Shown: positions 26,525-35,596, counted from the first letter of the stretch. The stretch: DNA of 64,000 nucleotides from Flavihumibacter soli (GCF_010692725.1 NZ_JAAFZB010000088.1:62001-126000), one strand, 5' to 3'. The notes: generated by a model from the letters alone, not told the origin. A program made the numbers and translations.

Positions 26525-27578
26525 ATTCAATAGGTGAATGTTTGTACTGTTTTTGACCAGCCAGTATACTGCTGTTATCAATCCCAGGCGAAAAAACCGC
26601 TTCCTCGAAAAGCGATTTCCAGTCAGATGTAAAACGTTCAATATTGAAGCGCCGCAATGCAGTACGACGACCTTCCTGGCCAATGCGAAAAGCGAGTTTA
26701 GGATCTTCTAAAAGTTGATGCATCTTACCGATCAGATAATCTACATCCGTGTGGATGTAACCATTGACACCATTTCGTATCACTGTTGATAACTCTGTGG
26801 TAGACAACCCAACAACAGGAATTCCCGCCATCATTGCTTCAACAACCGCCAGGCCTAAACTGGTATACCTGATTGGGTTGAAAAAGAACCGATATTTGCT
26901 CGTAAACCCCGGCAATTGAGGATGAAGAATCTCACCCAAGCCTAAATCCTCGGTGCCCATACCTACTAAATCAAGCGGCACATATTTTCTGACTTTTTCA
27001 AAAATATCGAGACCGAGCAACCTGCCACGTTTTGACAAATTATTTATAACTACGATTCCGCGATTAACCGAACCAGTATAGGGAATATTCGGATCAGATA
27101 CTCCGTGTTCGATCACATAGGATGGAGTCTTCCCGTTATCCCACATTAACTTGTTGAAATGGGTAACGTGTACAAGCTTAACTGATGAATCATCAACCAA
27201 ATGCTGTGTATCGGTAGGATGCTTCCGCGGCGGATCATGCTCCAAATAAATTTTGGGCAGCCTGCGTTGCTTTTCTGAAAGTATCTCGTATTGATCCGTT
27301 TTATAATTCCTATTAGTTTGAAACAGTAAACAGTCGAAATCCTGATTTTTAACATCCTCTGCAGCGATTTCAAACACGTTACTTCCAAATGGAAAGGTTT
27401 CTCCACGACCATAATACCCTTCGCTTTTTCCCTTATCTATAGGAATAAACAGATCGTATGCCCCCTGGGAAAGATAAAACAGATAGCTGCCATGTACATG
27501 CCAGGTAAATATTCTCAGACGCTTAGTCGAAAAGGGGTCAGGCCGGAGACTGCTCCCCGGAAGTGGTGAAAATTCCAT
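26514..27578 (-). CDS. Glycosyltransferase family 1/4-like
   Basis: A 354-aa GT-B type protein. The C-terminal half carries NPIRYTSLGLAVVEAMMAGIPVVGLS (near residue 230), where the usual donor-site glutamates are represented by the VVEAMM region, and a terminal NIERFTSDWKSLFEEA helix. The N-terminal half (FTWHVHGSYLFYLSQGAYD) is unlike classical GT4 enzymes but resembles a family common in Bacteroidetes polysaccharide clusters. First gene of the four-gene minus-strand operon GT-GT4-HAD-GT9. The next gene starts inside its last codons. Donor and acceptor are unknown. Confidence 0.82.
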   Translation of the reverse strand: MEFSPLPGSSLRPDPFSTKRLRIFTWHVHGSYLFYLSQGAYDLFIPIDKGKSEGYYGRGETFPFGSNVFEIAAEDVKNQDFDCLLFQTNRNYKTDQYEILSEKQRRLPKIYLEHDPPRKHPTDTQHLVDDSSVKLVHVTHFNKLMWDNGKTPSYVIEHGVSDPNIPYTGSVNRGIVVINNLSKRGRLLGLDIFEKVRKYVPLDLVGMGTEDLGLGEILHPQLPGFTSKYRFFFNPIRYTSLGLAVVEAMMAGIPVVGLSTTELSTVIRNGVNGYIHTDVDYLIGKMHQLLEDPKLAFRIGQEGRRTALRRFNIERFTSDWKSLFEEAVFSPGIDNSSILAGQKQYKHSPIEYEK

Positions 27579-27748
27579 TCAAGTTTCATAGTTAGGTAGG
27601 TGTTTAACAATGAAGCAAGTAAAACAGTTTACAGAAAAACTCTTTTTAAATGAATTTAGGAACGTTTCTTAGAGAAGTATTTTTTTAGCGAGGGTAAATG
27701 AATGTGAAAAGCAAACAATTTTTCAGAAAAGCAATATCAACATTTTAA

Positions 27749-28639
27749 TTAGGCGGACTGTATACGAGCGTTCTTTTCGATCAGGAGTTGTATAATTCCA
27801 TCTACCAGCCCTACCCTGGGAACAAATATTTGTTTGACCCCGCCCCACTTCATAACGGTCAGATAAATTTCGCATGCAGGAACAATAACGTCGGCGCGAT
27901 CCTGATTTAACCCCAGGACATTTATCCGGTCTTTCAGTGAAAATGAGGTGAGATAAGAGTGTAACGATCTGAGTTTCGTAAATGACATGGGAGTTCCTTC
28001 CTTTTCATTTGCCATCTTGTACAAACGGTTGATATTTCCGCCGGTTCCGATTCCAATCAGATTCTTGTGATTACGATTCTGCTCCTTAACCCATTCTTTC
28101 ATTTCGGTCCAGGTCTCTTCTTTATCCTGATTATCAAGAATACGGATACCGCCGAGGTTAAACGAGCGTGAAGCAACTAAATCACCCTCTATGAAAACGG
28201 AAAGCTCAGTACTTCCGCCCCCAACATCGATGTATAAATAATTCTTTTTTCGCTCCAGATGCTGTTCAATGTGACTGCTATAAATGATATTAGCTTCCCG
28301 CTGCCCTTCAACAATTTCTAAATTTATATTCGCGTCAGCGCCAATACGCTTAACTATCTCCGGCCCGTTAATAGCCTCGCGCATAGCTGAAGTAGCACAG
28401 GCCATATAATCTTCTACATGATATACGTCCATAAGATTCCGGAAGGCCTGCATTGTTTTGACAAGTTCCTCCGCCTTTTTTGGGGATATCATTTTATCGA
28501 GAAACGCATCATCACCCAACCTTAGAGGCACCCGCACCAAAGTGTTTTTCTTAAAGGAAGTTTCCTTTTCAATTTCAATAATATCCGCAATAAGTAATCT
28601 TACAGCGTTTGAACCTATATCAATAGCAGCGTATCTCAA
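27749..28639 (-). CDS. ppx: Ppx/GppA family exopolyphosphatase
   Basis: A 296-aa protein with the ASKHA-fold motifs: phosphate-1 AIDIGSNAVRLLIAD at the start, phosphate-2 YIDVGGGSTELSVF (near residue 137), and GIGTGGNINRL. It releases terminal phosphates from polyphosphate and/or hydrolyses pppGpp. It is short for the family, lacking the C-terminal HD-like domain of E. coli Ppx, as is common in Bacteroidetes. The only possible start is TTG at 28639, which overlaps the ppk1 stop by 4 bp (TTGA). The gene is therefore translationally coupled to the polymer-making enzyme, so synthesis and degradation are encoded together. Confidence 0.92.
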   Translation of the reverse strand: MRYAAIDIGSNAVRLLIADIIEIEKETSFKKNTLVRVPLRLGDDAFLDKMISPKKAEELVKTMQAFRNLMDVYHVEDYMACATSAMREAINGPEIVKRIGADANINLEIVEGQREANIIYSSHIEQHLERKKNYLYIDVGGGSTELSVFIEGDLVASRSFNLGGIRILDNQDKEETWTEMKEWVKEQNRNHKNLIGIGTGGNINRLYKMANEKEGTPMSFTKLRSLHSYLTSFSLKDRINVLGLNQDRADVIVPACEIYLTVMKWGGVKQIFVPRVGLVDGIIQLLIEKNARIQSA

Positions 28640-30696
28640 GATTGAGTGTTTTTATATTTTAAATATGAGTAAATGTCCGTTTGCGCTCTGTAAGACGTCC
28701 TAAGGCGTCCGCGAAGATAACGGTTATTATTGTACTGATTAATTTCCCTGGCTTTAGTATTGTCCCTCAATTGAATGTCAATGATATCCCGGATTTCCTG
28801 CCTGATTTCCTTATCAAATATGGGAAACCCAACTTCAACGCGGTGATCGATATTCCGTGACATCAGATCTGCAGAACTCAAATAAATCAATTCTTTACCG
28901 TTATTACCAAAAATCCACACTCTTGCATGTTCGAGGTACTTATCCACTACACTTCTTACCGTAATTCGCTCGCTATAGCCCTCAAGGCCGGGTATTAAAC
29001 AACACATTCCGCGAATTATCAGCTGAATACGAACACCGGCATTATTAGCATCATAGAGCTTTGCGATCATACCCTCGTCACTCAGACTGTTCATCTTCAG
29101 AATCATGTACGCCTGCTTTCCTGCCTTAGCATCCTTTATCTCGCTGTCAATTAAGGAGTATAGCTTATTCCTGCTTTCGAGTGGCGAAACGATCAGGTGT
29201 TTATAACCACGAGAAAATACTTTCTTTTGCAGGCCGTTAAATAACTTTACAAGTTCTTTGGTAATATCCGTATTCACCGTAAAAAGGCTGTGGTCGCAAT
29301 ATAAACGGGCGGTCTTCTCGTTAAAGTTCCCTGTTGCAAGATTTGCATAATAAACACTTTTTCCCTTTTCAATTCTTTTAACAAGACATATTTTAGAATG
29401 AACCTTGTAATCAGGAATACCATAATTCACCATGACTCCTTCTTCTTCCAGACGACTTGTCCAGTAGATGTTAGCCTGTTCGTCAAACCGCGCCTTTAAT
29501 TCCAGTAAGCAGTTTACTTTTTTCCCATTCCTCGAAGCGTTGATCAAAGCATTTATCACGCGTGAATTCTCGGCCAGCCGGTAAAGCGTGATACTTATTT
29601 CCTTAACTTTCGGATCAATAGCAGCTTCCCGCAAAAAATGAATAATGTAATCAAAAGACTGATACGGGAGATTGATTAAAAAGTCCCTTTTTGCTACTTG
29701 CGCAAAAATACTTTCTCCGGTATGCAGATCCCGGACTGGTAAAGGTTTCGTTTTTGGATATTCAAGCTCCGGCTCTCCAACATTGGGAAAGGCAATGAAA
29801 TCTTTGAAGTTGTGATACCGATTTCCCGGAATCAAACCATCTACAGAAAGGTCAAGTTTGTCTACAAGATAGGTAAGCATCTCAAGCGGCATCGCTGTAT
29901 CATAAAGTAAACGCATAGGTTTTCCTTTACTTCGCTTTTGCAGGCTTTTCGTTAATGCGTCAATAAATTTTTCGCTTACCTGGCGGTCGAGATCTAATTC
30001 GGCATCCCGGGTAAGCTGAATAGAAAAAGCTTCAATTTTATCGAAGTCGAAAATGAAAAACATTTCGTCCAGGCAATAACGGATAATATCATCAACCAGA
30101 ATTACATATTTTAATTGATTGGTTTCCGGGAGAACCACAAACCGATCAAGGTCGTCTGTTGGAACTTCAATCAATGCGTATCTCGACTTGTCTCTTGTTG
30201 AGTTCGTTAGCCTTACCAAAAAATAGATTCCCCGATCCCTCAATTCCGGAAAGGGCTCATCAGGGTTAAGCATTACGGGGACCAGGGTGCTTAATATTCT
30301 ATCCTGGAAATAGTTTTTAACAAATTGCCCACGGGATACGTTAAGCTGCTGTTCGTTAATAATAAAAATCTTTTGTTGTGCCAATTCTTTAATTATATCG
30401 TCTTCGAAAAGATGATTGAATTTACGTTCATGACGCACTACAATACTTTTAATTTGAGTAAGGGTTTTCTTAGGATTATAGCCAATCAGCTCTTTTGCCT
30501 TTGTATTTATCTTCGATAGTCGGTTGAGGGTGGCCACCCTGACACGATAAAATTCATCCAGATTAGAAGAAAATATAGCAAGAAACCGAATGCGTTCTAT
30601 TAAGGGTACGGTTTTGTCAGCGGCTTCCTGCAATACCCGGTCATTAAAAGACAACCAACTGATCTCTCGATTAATAAGCGGAATGTTCTTGGGCAT
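28636..30696 (-). CDS. ppk1: Polyphosphate kinase 1
   Basis: About 686 aa from the ATG at 30696 (MPKNIPLINREISWLSFN), the conserved PPK1 beginning; an upstream in-frame start at 30738 would add 14 unrelated residues. The N-terminal helical domain, the PHP-like middle and two phospholipase D-like catalytic domains are all recognisable. The autophosphorylated histidine lies in PDYKVHSKICLV, and a second catalytic His in YCDHSLFT. It reversibly polymerises ATP gamma-phosphate into polyphosphate, acting at the membrane. Coupled to ppx by a 4-bp overlap. Confidence 0.96.
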   Translation of the reverse strand: MPKNIPLINREISWLSFNDRVLQEAADKTVPLIERIRFLAIFSSNLDEFYRVRVATLNRLSKINTKAKELIGYNPKKTLTQIKSIVVRHERKFNHLFEDDIIKELAQQKIFIINEQQLNVSRGQFVKNYFQDRILSTLVPVMLNPDEPFPELRDRGIYFLVRLTNSTRDKSRYALIEVPTDDLDRFVVLPETNQLKYVILVDDIIRYCLDEMFFIFDFDKIEAFSIQLTRDAELDLDRQVSEKFIDALTKSLQKRSKGKPMRLLYDTAMPLEMLTYLVDKLDLSVDGLIPGNRYHNFKDFIAFPNVGEPELEYPKTKPLPVRDLHTGESIFAQVAKRDFLINLPYQSFDYIIHFLREAAIDPKVKEISITLYRLAENSRVINALINASRNGKKVNCLLELKARFDEQANIYWTSRLEEEGVMVNYGIPDYKVHSKICLVKRIEKGKSVYYANLATGNFNEKTARLYCDHSLFTVNTDITKELVKLFNGLQKKVFSRGYKHLIVSPLESRNKLYSLIDSEIKDAKAGKQAYMILKMNSLSDEGMIAKLYDANNAGVRIQLIIRGMCCLIPGLEGYSERITVRSVVDKYLEHARVWIFGNNGKELIYLSSADLMSRNIDHRVEVGFPIFDKEIRQEIRDIIDIQLRDNTKAREINQYNNNRYLRGRLRTSYRAQTDIYSYLKYKNTQS

Positions 30697-30794
30697 ATAG
30701 CGTAAATAAACAGTCCCGACTTCTAGCCAGGACTGCAAAACTTGTCATTTCTTGTTAATTCAGAATTAACCTAAGATTATTAAAGCGGAACTGC

Positions 30795-31385
30795 TCAGAT
30801 GATATTATTGTTTTCCTCATCCGAATGGCCTGTTCTTTCAATTGCGTGAGACTCATTAGATGACAGACCATTCGAAACTTTCGTTTGTTCAATGTTCCTG
30901 CTCTCGTCATTTCCCGGTTGCGCCGTATTCGCAGATTGGGAAGCAGCACGTGTGGAACCTGCCTTCGATTGTTTTACCGGAGTAGCCGTACTTACTGCAC
31001 GCCGGGTATAAGCTCGCTTGGGCTTCACTTGTGCTGAAGCCTGGGTTACCTTTGAAACAACCCTCTCAGCTTTAGTTACGGGTTTAGTTCTCGTGATAAG
31101 TGGTGTTGTAAGCGGTCTCTTTGAAGTCTTTACACCATTTTTTTTATTACTTTCTAACGTATCTCCAACAGTCTCCTTCACATCTTGAAATTTATCAGCA
31201 AGTTTCTTGGCGATCTGCTTACTGGCCTTTTTGATGTCTTTGCCAATCCTGCTGGCATCCTGACCCAGGCTTAAGATAACCTCCTTAAACTTTGCGCTGA
31301 TGGACTCCTCTAATTCTCTCTTCGCAATTTTCTTGGTAGTCTTTTTTGCAGCTTTCTTACTGCTTTTTGCTTTACTTGCCTTCAT
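30795..31385 (-). CDS. Lysine-rich histone H1-like protein of unknown function
   Basis: A 196-aa low-complexity protein. The first 25 residues are a Lys/Ala tract (KASKAKSSKKAAKKTTKKIAK). A helical region follows (about 28-85, with SLGQDASRIGKDIKKASKQI). The rest is Thr/Ser/Arg/Gln-rich with repeated basic patches (KPKRAYTRRAV), ending in an acidic tail (SDEENNNII). The N-terminal composition resembles bacterial histone H1-like Hc1 proteins and eukaryotic H1 tails, suggesting DNA or polyphosphate binding, but there is no defined catalytic domain. It lies 98 bp upstream of ppk1 on the same strand and could be co-transcribed. The function is inferred from composition only. Confidence 0.7.
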   Translation of the reverse strand: MKASKAKSSKKAAKKTTKKIAKRELEESISAKFKEVILSLGQDASRIGKDIKKASKQIAKKLADKFQDVKETVGDTLESNKKNGVKTSKRPLTTPLITRTKPVTKAERVVSKVTQASAQVKPKRAYTRRAVSTATPVKQSKAGSTRAASQSANTAQPGNDESRNIEQTKVSNGLSSNESHAIERTGHSDEENNNII

Positions 31386-31479
31386 AAATTTATGATTAGT
31401 GAATTTAAACTGTTAAAGCTAGATTTGTTTAATATTAAATATATCAACAAAAACTTAATTTCCCAATAGAATAACAATT

Positions 31480-31971
31480 ATGCCAACATTTGATATTGTA
31501 AGTAAAGTAGACGGTCAGACACTTGACAATGCTATCAACACTGCTAAAAAAGAAATTTTAAATCGTTACGATTTCAATGATTCTAAAAGCACAATTGAGT
31601 TAGACAAGAAGACAAATGAACTGACGATTGTAACCGAAAATGATATGCGATTGCGTGCTATTGAGGATACAATTATTTCCAAGATGGTTAAGCAGCACCT
31701 TGATCCCGAAAGTATGGATCGTGGCAAAGAACATTCTGCGTCTGGAAACATGATTCGAAAGGAAATTAAAATTAAGGAAGGGCTTGACAAGGAAACCGCT
31801 AAGAAAATAGTGAAAGCTATAAAAGATAGTGGCCTGAAAGTTCAGGCATCCATCATGGACGATCAGGTAAGAGTTCAGTCAAAAAAAATTGACGACCTCC
31901 AAAATGTGATCGCTTTATGCCGCAAGGAAAACTTCGGGCAGCCACTCCAATATATTAATATGCGCGATTAA
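31480..31971 (+). CDS. YajQ family nucleotide-binding protein
   Basis: A 163-aa protein of the YajQ/UPF0234 family: the N-terminal MPTFDIVSKVDGQTLDNAIN, the central KIKEGLDKETAKKIVKAIK and the C-terminal KIDDLQNVIA are diagnostic, with two ferredoxin-like subdomains. Family members bind nucleic acid in vitro, and a Xanthomonas homologue binds cyclic di-GMP. Whether that applies here is unknown. It is a single cytoplasmic gene, divergent from the H1-like gene. Confidence 0.94.
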   Translation: MPTFDIVSKVDGQTLDNAINTAKKEILNRYDFNDSKSTIELDKKTNELTIVTENDMRLRAIEDTIISKMVKQHLDPESMDRGKEHSASGNMIRKEIKIKEGLDKETAKKIVKAIKDSGLKVQASIMDDQVRVQSKKIDDLQNVIALCRKENFGQPLQYINMRD

Positions 31972-31981
31972 CAAATTGATT

Positions 31982-32209
31982 CTATGTGGCAGTGTAATTA
32001 TGTTCAATGGCCAGGCCGATATTTTTTAAAAAGCCGGTATCAGCATAGTGGTCGTCGCTTAGTCTCCAGCAACCATATTTATTGGCGATGAAAAAGCTGG
32101 AACCGTTTTCGTAAAAAATGCGGTACCCCTGTTCACCATTATAGTTTTCCGGCTTTGCTTCCAGAGAATGAATCAATCCTGTGGAAGGATCTTTTGCTGT
32201 GAATTTCAT
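31982..32209 (-). CDS. Small conserved-looking hypothetical protein
   Basis: A 75-aa soluble protein with no signal peptide. It is rich in aromatic residues (GYRIFYENGSSFFIAN, GCWRLSDDHYADTG) and looks like a compact beta-sheet domain. I do not recognise the family. The reading frame is supported by its clean fit between yajQ and the alpha/beta hydrolase, its ATG start and its protein-like composition. It lies 24 bp downstream of the hydrolase on the same strand and may belong to that operon. Confidence 0.65.
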   Translation of the reverse strand: MKFTAKDPSTGLIHSLEAKPENYNGEQGYRIFYENGSSFFIANKYGCWRLSDDHYADTGFLKNIGLAIEHNYTAT

Positions 32210-32233
32210 AAGTAAGGATTTAGAATAGTTAAT

Positions 32234-32872
32234 TCAGTTTATTCCCTGCAAATGTGTGTTGAACCACGCAAGCGCGATTTCACTAACTTCTTCCAGTTTA
32301 CCTGGTTCTTCAAACAGATGTGTAGCATCCTGAACAATAGATATTTCTTTCTCCGCTCTCAATAAGTTAAACGCCAGTTCATTCAAATGTATCACTTCAT
32401 AATCCAGACTTCCGACAATTAGCAAGGTCGGAGCCTTGACCAGAGGAAGAATATGTGCCGCCAAGTCCGGTCTGCCACCCCTTGATACAATAGCTTTAAT
32501 TGTGGCACCGAGATGGGCCGCGGCTTCTAGTGTCGCTGCTGCGCCAGTGCTCGCGCCAAAATACCCAACGTCCAGTCCCTTTGTCCGGTCTTCATCAAAT
32601 AGCCACTCAGTCACTTTAACCAGACGCTCTGTAAGCAACGAGATATCAAACCGCTTTTTTAAGTCCTGATCTTCCTGAAAGGTTAACAAATCAAACAACA
32701 AAGTAGCAAAGCGATTTTGTTGCAGCTTCTCCGCTACAGTCCTGTTGCGGCTACTATGCCGGCTGCTTCCACTGCCATGGGAAAAAATAATAATGGCCTT
32801 CGCATTTGGCGGAATTGTTAAGTGCCCGGTGACTGTAACATCACCCACAGGAATTTGTATTTCCTCGTTCAT
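32234..32872 (-). CDS. Alpha/beta hydrolase (dienelactone hydrolase-like)
   Basis: A 212-aa protein with an alpha/beta hydrolase fold: oxyanion region FSHGSGSSRHSSRNR (near residue 30), nucleophile elbow GASTGAA (near residue 105), acid in GSLDYEV (near residue 155) and His in DATHLFEEPG (near residue 187). The HGSGSSRHSxRN motif is typical of small hydrolases encoded next to phosphoribosyltransferases in stress-associated operons, sometimes fused to them. Here the phosphoribosyltransferase gene ends 12 bp upstream. The substrate is unknown. Confidence 0.87.
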   Translation of the reverse strand: MNEEIQIPVGDVTVTGHLTIPPNAKAIIIFSHGSGSSRHSSRNRTVAEKLQQNRFATLLFDLLTFQEDQDLKKRFDISLLTERLVKVTEWLFDEDRTKGLDVGYFGASTGAAATLEAAAHLGATIKAIVSRGGRPDLAAHILPLVKAPTLLIVGSLDYEVIHLNELAFNLLRAEKEISIVQDATHLFEEPGKLEEVSEIALAWFNTHLQGIN

Positions 32873-32884
32873 GTTTCGATGTTC

Positions 32885-33538
32885 CTAATCTGAATCTGCT
32901 TTACTCAGTAATTTCATTAACTGTACATCATCAAAATCACCAAAGTTTTCATATACCTGCCCGACAGCATAAAATGATGGTGGCTGTATCAAAACTTCGA
33001 TGGCATCCGCTTCGTACAGTCCTTCATTAAATGTTAAGCCTGAGACTGGCGCAGCAATAATGATGTTCGCAGCATGTTTCTTACGGCAAAGTTTGATGAC
33101 GGGAACCAGGGTAACGCCGGTAGCAATTCCGTCATCCACAACGATTACGTTTCGGCCGGCCATTACTGGCAGCGGTTCTCCGTGCCGGTAATTTTTCACT
33201 CTGCGTTGCACCTCAAGAAGTTGTTCTTCGATTATATCATCCAGAATATCAGGATACAGCAATTTTTCTGCACGCGGCGAAACGTAAATAGTACTTTCTT
33301 CACTTACAGCACCGATCCCGAACTCTGGTTGCTGAGGAAGAGGAAGCTTTTTAGAAACGATGATATGCAAGGCACAATGAAACTTGCTGGCAACATAGTA
33401 GGCAACTTCAACACCTCCCCGGGGTATTCCAAATATTAAGGGATCGATGTCGCGATATTTAGTTTCCAGAAGAATACCGAGCTCCTTACCAGCCTGCTCC
33501 CTGTTCTTAAAATGCCGCTTCTTCTCTGCATAAATCAT
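32885..33538 (-). CDS. Phosphoribosyltransferase domain protein
   Basis: A 217-aa type I phosphoribosyltransferase fold. It has the PRPP-binding loop VIVVDDGIATGVTL (near residue 125) and an early IFGIPRGGVEVAYYVA segment. The length and the flap region FGIGAVSEESTIYV match uncharacterised members that pair with an alpha/beta hydrolase, as here. The acceptor base is unknown, so nucleotide salvage should not be assumed. It is the first gene of a possible operon with the hydrolase and the 75-aa protein. Confidence 0.87.
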   Translation of the reverse strand: MIYAEKKRHFKNREQAGKELGILLETKYRDIDPLIFGIPRGGVEVAYYVASKFHCALHIIVSKKLPLPQQPEFGIGAVSEESTIYVSPRAEKLLYPDILDDIIEEQLLEVQRRVKNYRHGEPLPVMAGRNVIVVDDGIATGVTLVPVIKLCRKKHAANIIIAAPVSGLTFNEGLYEADAIEVLIQPPSFYAVGQVYENFGDFDDVQLMKLLSKADSD

Positions 33539-33715
33539 TTTAAAGGATTTAGCCCTCCTACGCGAACTACAAAGCGTACTCCTCTAATTTCAACTTTCAG
33601 AAAGGCAAAAAGTTTAAAATAAGCGAACATTTCTGAGATGCATTCAGGCCTCTCAGGAAACTTTAAACAAGTAAATTCACTCTTGCTGTAAAAAGAAATA
33701 AAGACCCTAAATTCG

Positions 33716-35026
33716 CTATACGCCCTTCACATCCTTGGCGTCATATTCATCTATATCAGTGATATAATTATTTTGAACAAGGAATTCAAATAAGGGTTTA
33801 GCTTCTGTAGACACTGGCATGTTGCGAGTGGTAATGATTTCGTTAGTCTTTTTATTGAGATAGGGATATGCGTATAACTTGACATTCTTACTAAACAGAT
33901 CACTTATATAAGCGAGCAGTTCATCGGTGTAATTAGCGCCGTAATTCGCCGAGTTGAAGATGTTTTTAAGATTGGAAATATTCGTTGAGATACCGACACT
34001 ATTTGCATTGCAACGGGATAAGTATTGCGCCAGTTTATGATTACGGGCGAAATCCGAAACAATTACATAGTTACCAGTAGCACAGAGTTCCTCTGCCCGT
34101 CTGGCGAAGTTTTCCAGGTCCTCATTATTAAATTCACGATTATCATCAAGCAGATTAGTCATCAGTACTTCAATCAGCACAATGATATTTTTATCATCCA
34201 GATGCTGGGAGCGTTTGAACTGCTCTACCGCACGGTTAAAAAGATCGAAGTTGGGCGTCGACTTCTGGCCAAACTTTGTACGGAGTATCATTACATCCTT
34301 TTTGTATAAAAGGTCTTTACTCTGTCGCGCTCCCCCTGTCGCATCGAAAATCGCTGCTCCAGAAAACCCTTTGGCAATCAGGTATAAGTTGACCAGCCTG
34401 TCGTTCGCATTTTTAAATATCGGCCCCTTAATACTTACCAGATCGATCTCGACAGATCCGACCGACAGATTATCCACAAGCGATTCAATCATGGCTTGAA
34501 CGTTGTCATTATGGAAATAAGCAGCATAAACCAGATTAACTCCCAGGACTCCTAACACATTCTGTTGCAGGCTAGCGTCGCTATCCAAAAGCCGCACATG
34601 AAATATGATATCATTGGGCTCGCCTCCCGGAGTTACCTGAAAACGGATTCCAAGCCAGCCATGCGGATCATTAGTTTTGCTGAAATTCAGAGTGGTAACA
34701 GTATTCGCGAAAGCAAAGAAATTCTTATTCTCATACTTAGGACCATAAAGACGCTCGGTAAGGAGATTAAACTCATGCTCGATCATCTTATTTAACCGGG
34801 ATTTCGTTACATATCTGCCGCTTTCCTCCGTACCATAGATGGAATTGCTAAAAACCATATCATACGCAGACATTGTTTTAGCTATCGTTCCTGATGCCGC
34901 CCCGGCTGTAAAAAAATTGCGGGCCACCTCCTGCCCGGCTCCTATTTCTGCAAACGTTCCGTATATCGTTTCGTCTAAATTTATTTTTAACGCTTTTCGC
35001 TTGTTTTCCAATGTTTCTCTGGCCAT
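33716..35026 (-). CDS. Conserved-looking protein of unknown function, 436 aa
   Basis: I chose the ATG at 35026 (MARETLENKRKALKINLDE); the longer frame adds 16 hydrophobic but unconvincing residues. The protein is soluble and of mixed alpha/beta character, with notable segments AEIGAGQEVARNFF, TFAEIGAG, FAFANTVTTLNF, GWLGIRFQV and IFDATGGARQSKDLL. I cannot assign it to a characterised enzyme family. The AEIGAGQEVARNFFTAGAAS start is glycine-rich but is not a clear P-loop or Rossmann motif. The frame is uninterrupted and well composed, so the gene is real. It lies downstream of hsp20 on the same strand, separated by a strong terminator. Confidence 0.75.
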   Translation of the reverse strand: MARETLENKRKALKINLDETIYGTFAEIGAGQEVARNFFTAGAASGTIAKTMSAYDMVFSNSIYGTEESGRYVTKSRLNKMIEHEFNLLTERLYGPKYENKNFFAFANTVTTLNFSKTNDPHGWLGIRFQVTPGGEPNDIIFHVRLLDSDASLQQNVLGVLGVNLVYAAYFHNDNVQAMIESLVDNLSVGSVEIDLVSIKGPIFKNANDRLVNLYLIAKGFSGAAIFDATGGARQSKDLLYKKDVMILRTKFGQKSTPNFDLFNRAVEQFKRSQHLDDKNIIVLIEVLMTNLLDDNREFNNEDLENFARRAEELCATGNYVIVSDFARNHKLAQYLSRCNANSVGISTNISNLKNIFNSANYGANYTDELLAYISDLFSKNVKLYAYPYLNKKTNEIITTRNMPVSTEAKPLFEFLVQNNYITDIDEYDAKDVKGV

Positions 35027-35074
35027 AGCGGCTAAATTACGAAAAATGCCTATTCCGAGATATGATAAACGCAA

Positions 35075-35104
35075 AAGGGCGCCTTACAATAGCAAGGCGC
35101 CCTT
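35075..35104 (-). terminator. Intrinsic terminator of hsp20
   Basis: AAGGGCGCCTT (35075-35085) pairs perfectly with AAGGCGCCCTT (35094-35104), an 11-bp GC-rich stem with an 8-nt loop. It lies 35 bp after the hsp20 stop and isolates hsp20 from the 436-aa gene. Confidence 0.9.
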
Positions 35105-35138
35105 CAATGTGTTAAATAGGATTGATTACAAAAGCTGA

Positions 35139-35588
35139 TTAACGAATGGAAATTTCGCGGGACTGAATTTTAGCTTCTTCCTTTTTCGCCACAGCTACTT
35201 TTAAAATTCCGTGTGTGTATTCCGCTGAAATGTTAGAATGATCAGCTGATTCGGGAAGAGTAAAAGTCCTTACAAAAGAATTGTAACTGTATTCGCGACG
35301 ATTATATCTTTTATCCTCGCGATTCTCTTCACTTTCAAATTTTGTTTCGGCCGAAATACTCAAAACATTCTTGTCCAGAGACACTTTGAAATCTTCTTTT
35401 TTCATACCGGGTACGGCAAGTTCAATATGGTACTCGTTCTCAGTCTCAGCAATATTTACTGCCGGAACCCTGGAAATAAGACGATCCGAAACAAATGAAT
35501 CAGTATTGAAGAATGATTCAAAAACATCATTAAATATTGGACTTAATGATTGCGATTTGTTACCGTTTGAAAACTTTACAAGTGTCAT
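35139..35588 (-). CDS. Small heat-shock protein (Hsp20/alpha-crystallin)
   Basis: A 149-aa protein with a central alpha-crystallin domain (about residues 40-135). Recognisable pieces are the AVPGMKKEDFKVSLDKNVLSI core and the C-terminal GILKVAVAKKEE with the IREISIR-like tail IQSREISIR used for oligomer assembly. It is an ATP-independent holdase that traps unfolding proteins. It has a strong Shine-Dalgarno, which is unusual in this lineage. A terminator 35 bp downstream makes it monocistronic. Confidence 0.96.
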   Translation of the reverse strand: MTLVKFSNGNKSQSLSPIFNDVFESFFNTDSFVSDRLISRVPAVNIAETENEYHIELAVPGMKKEDFKVSLDKNVLSISAETKFESEENREDKRYNRREYSYNSFVRTFTLPESADHSNISAEYTHGILKVAVAKKEEAKIQSREISIR

Positions 35589-35596
35589 TTTTTTGT

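Noticed and set aside
25241-26683. Longer start for the GT4 enzyme at 26683
   Set aside because: The extra 53 residues are the out-of-frame tail of the upstream glycosyltransferase gene; the ATG at 26524 begins the conserved fold.
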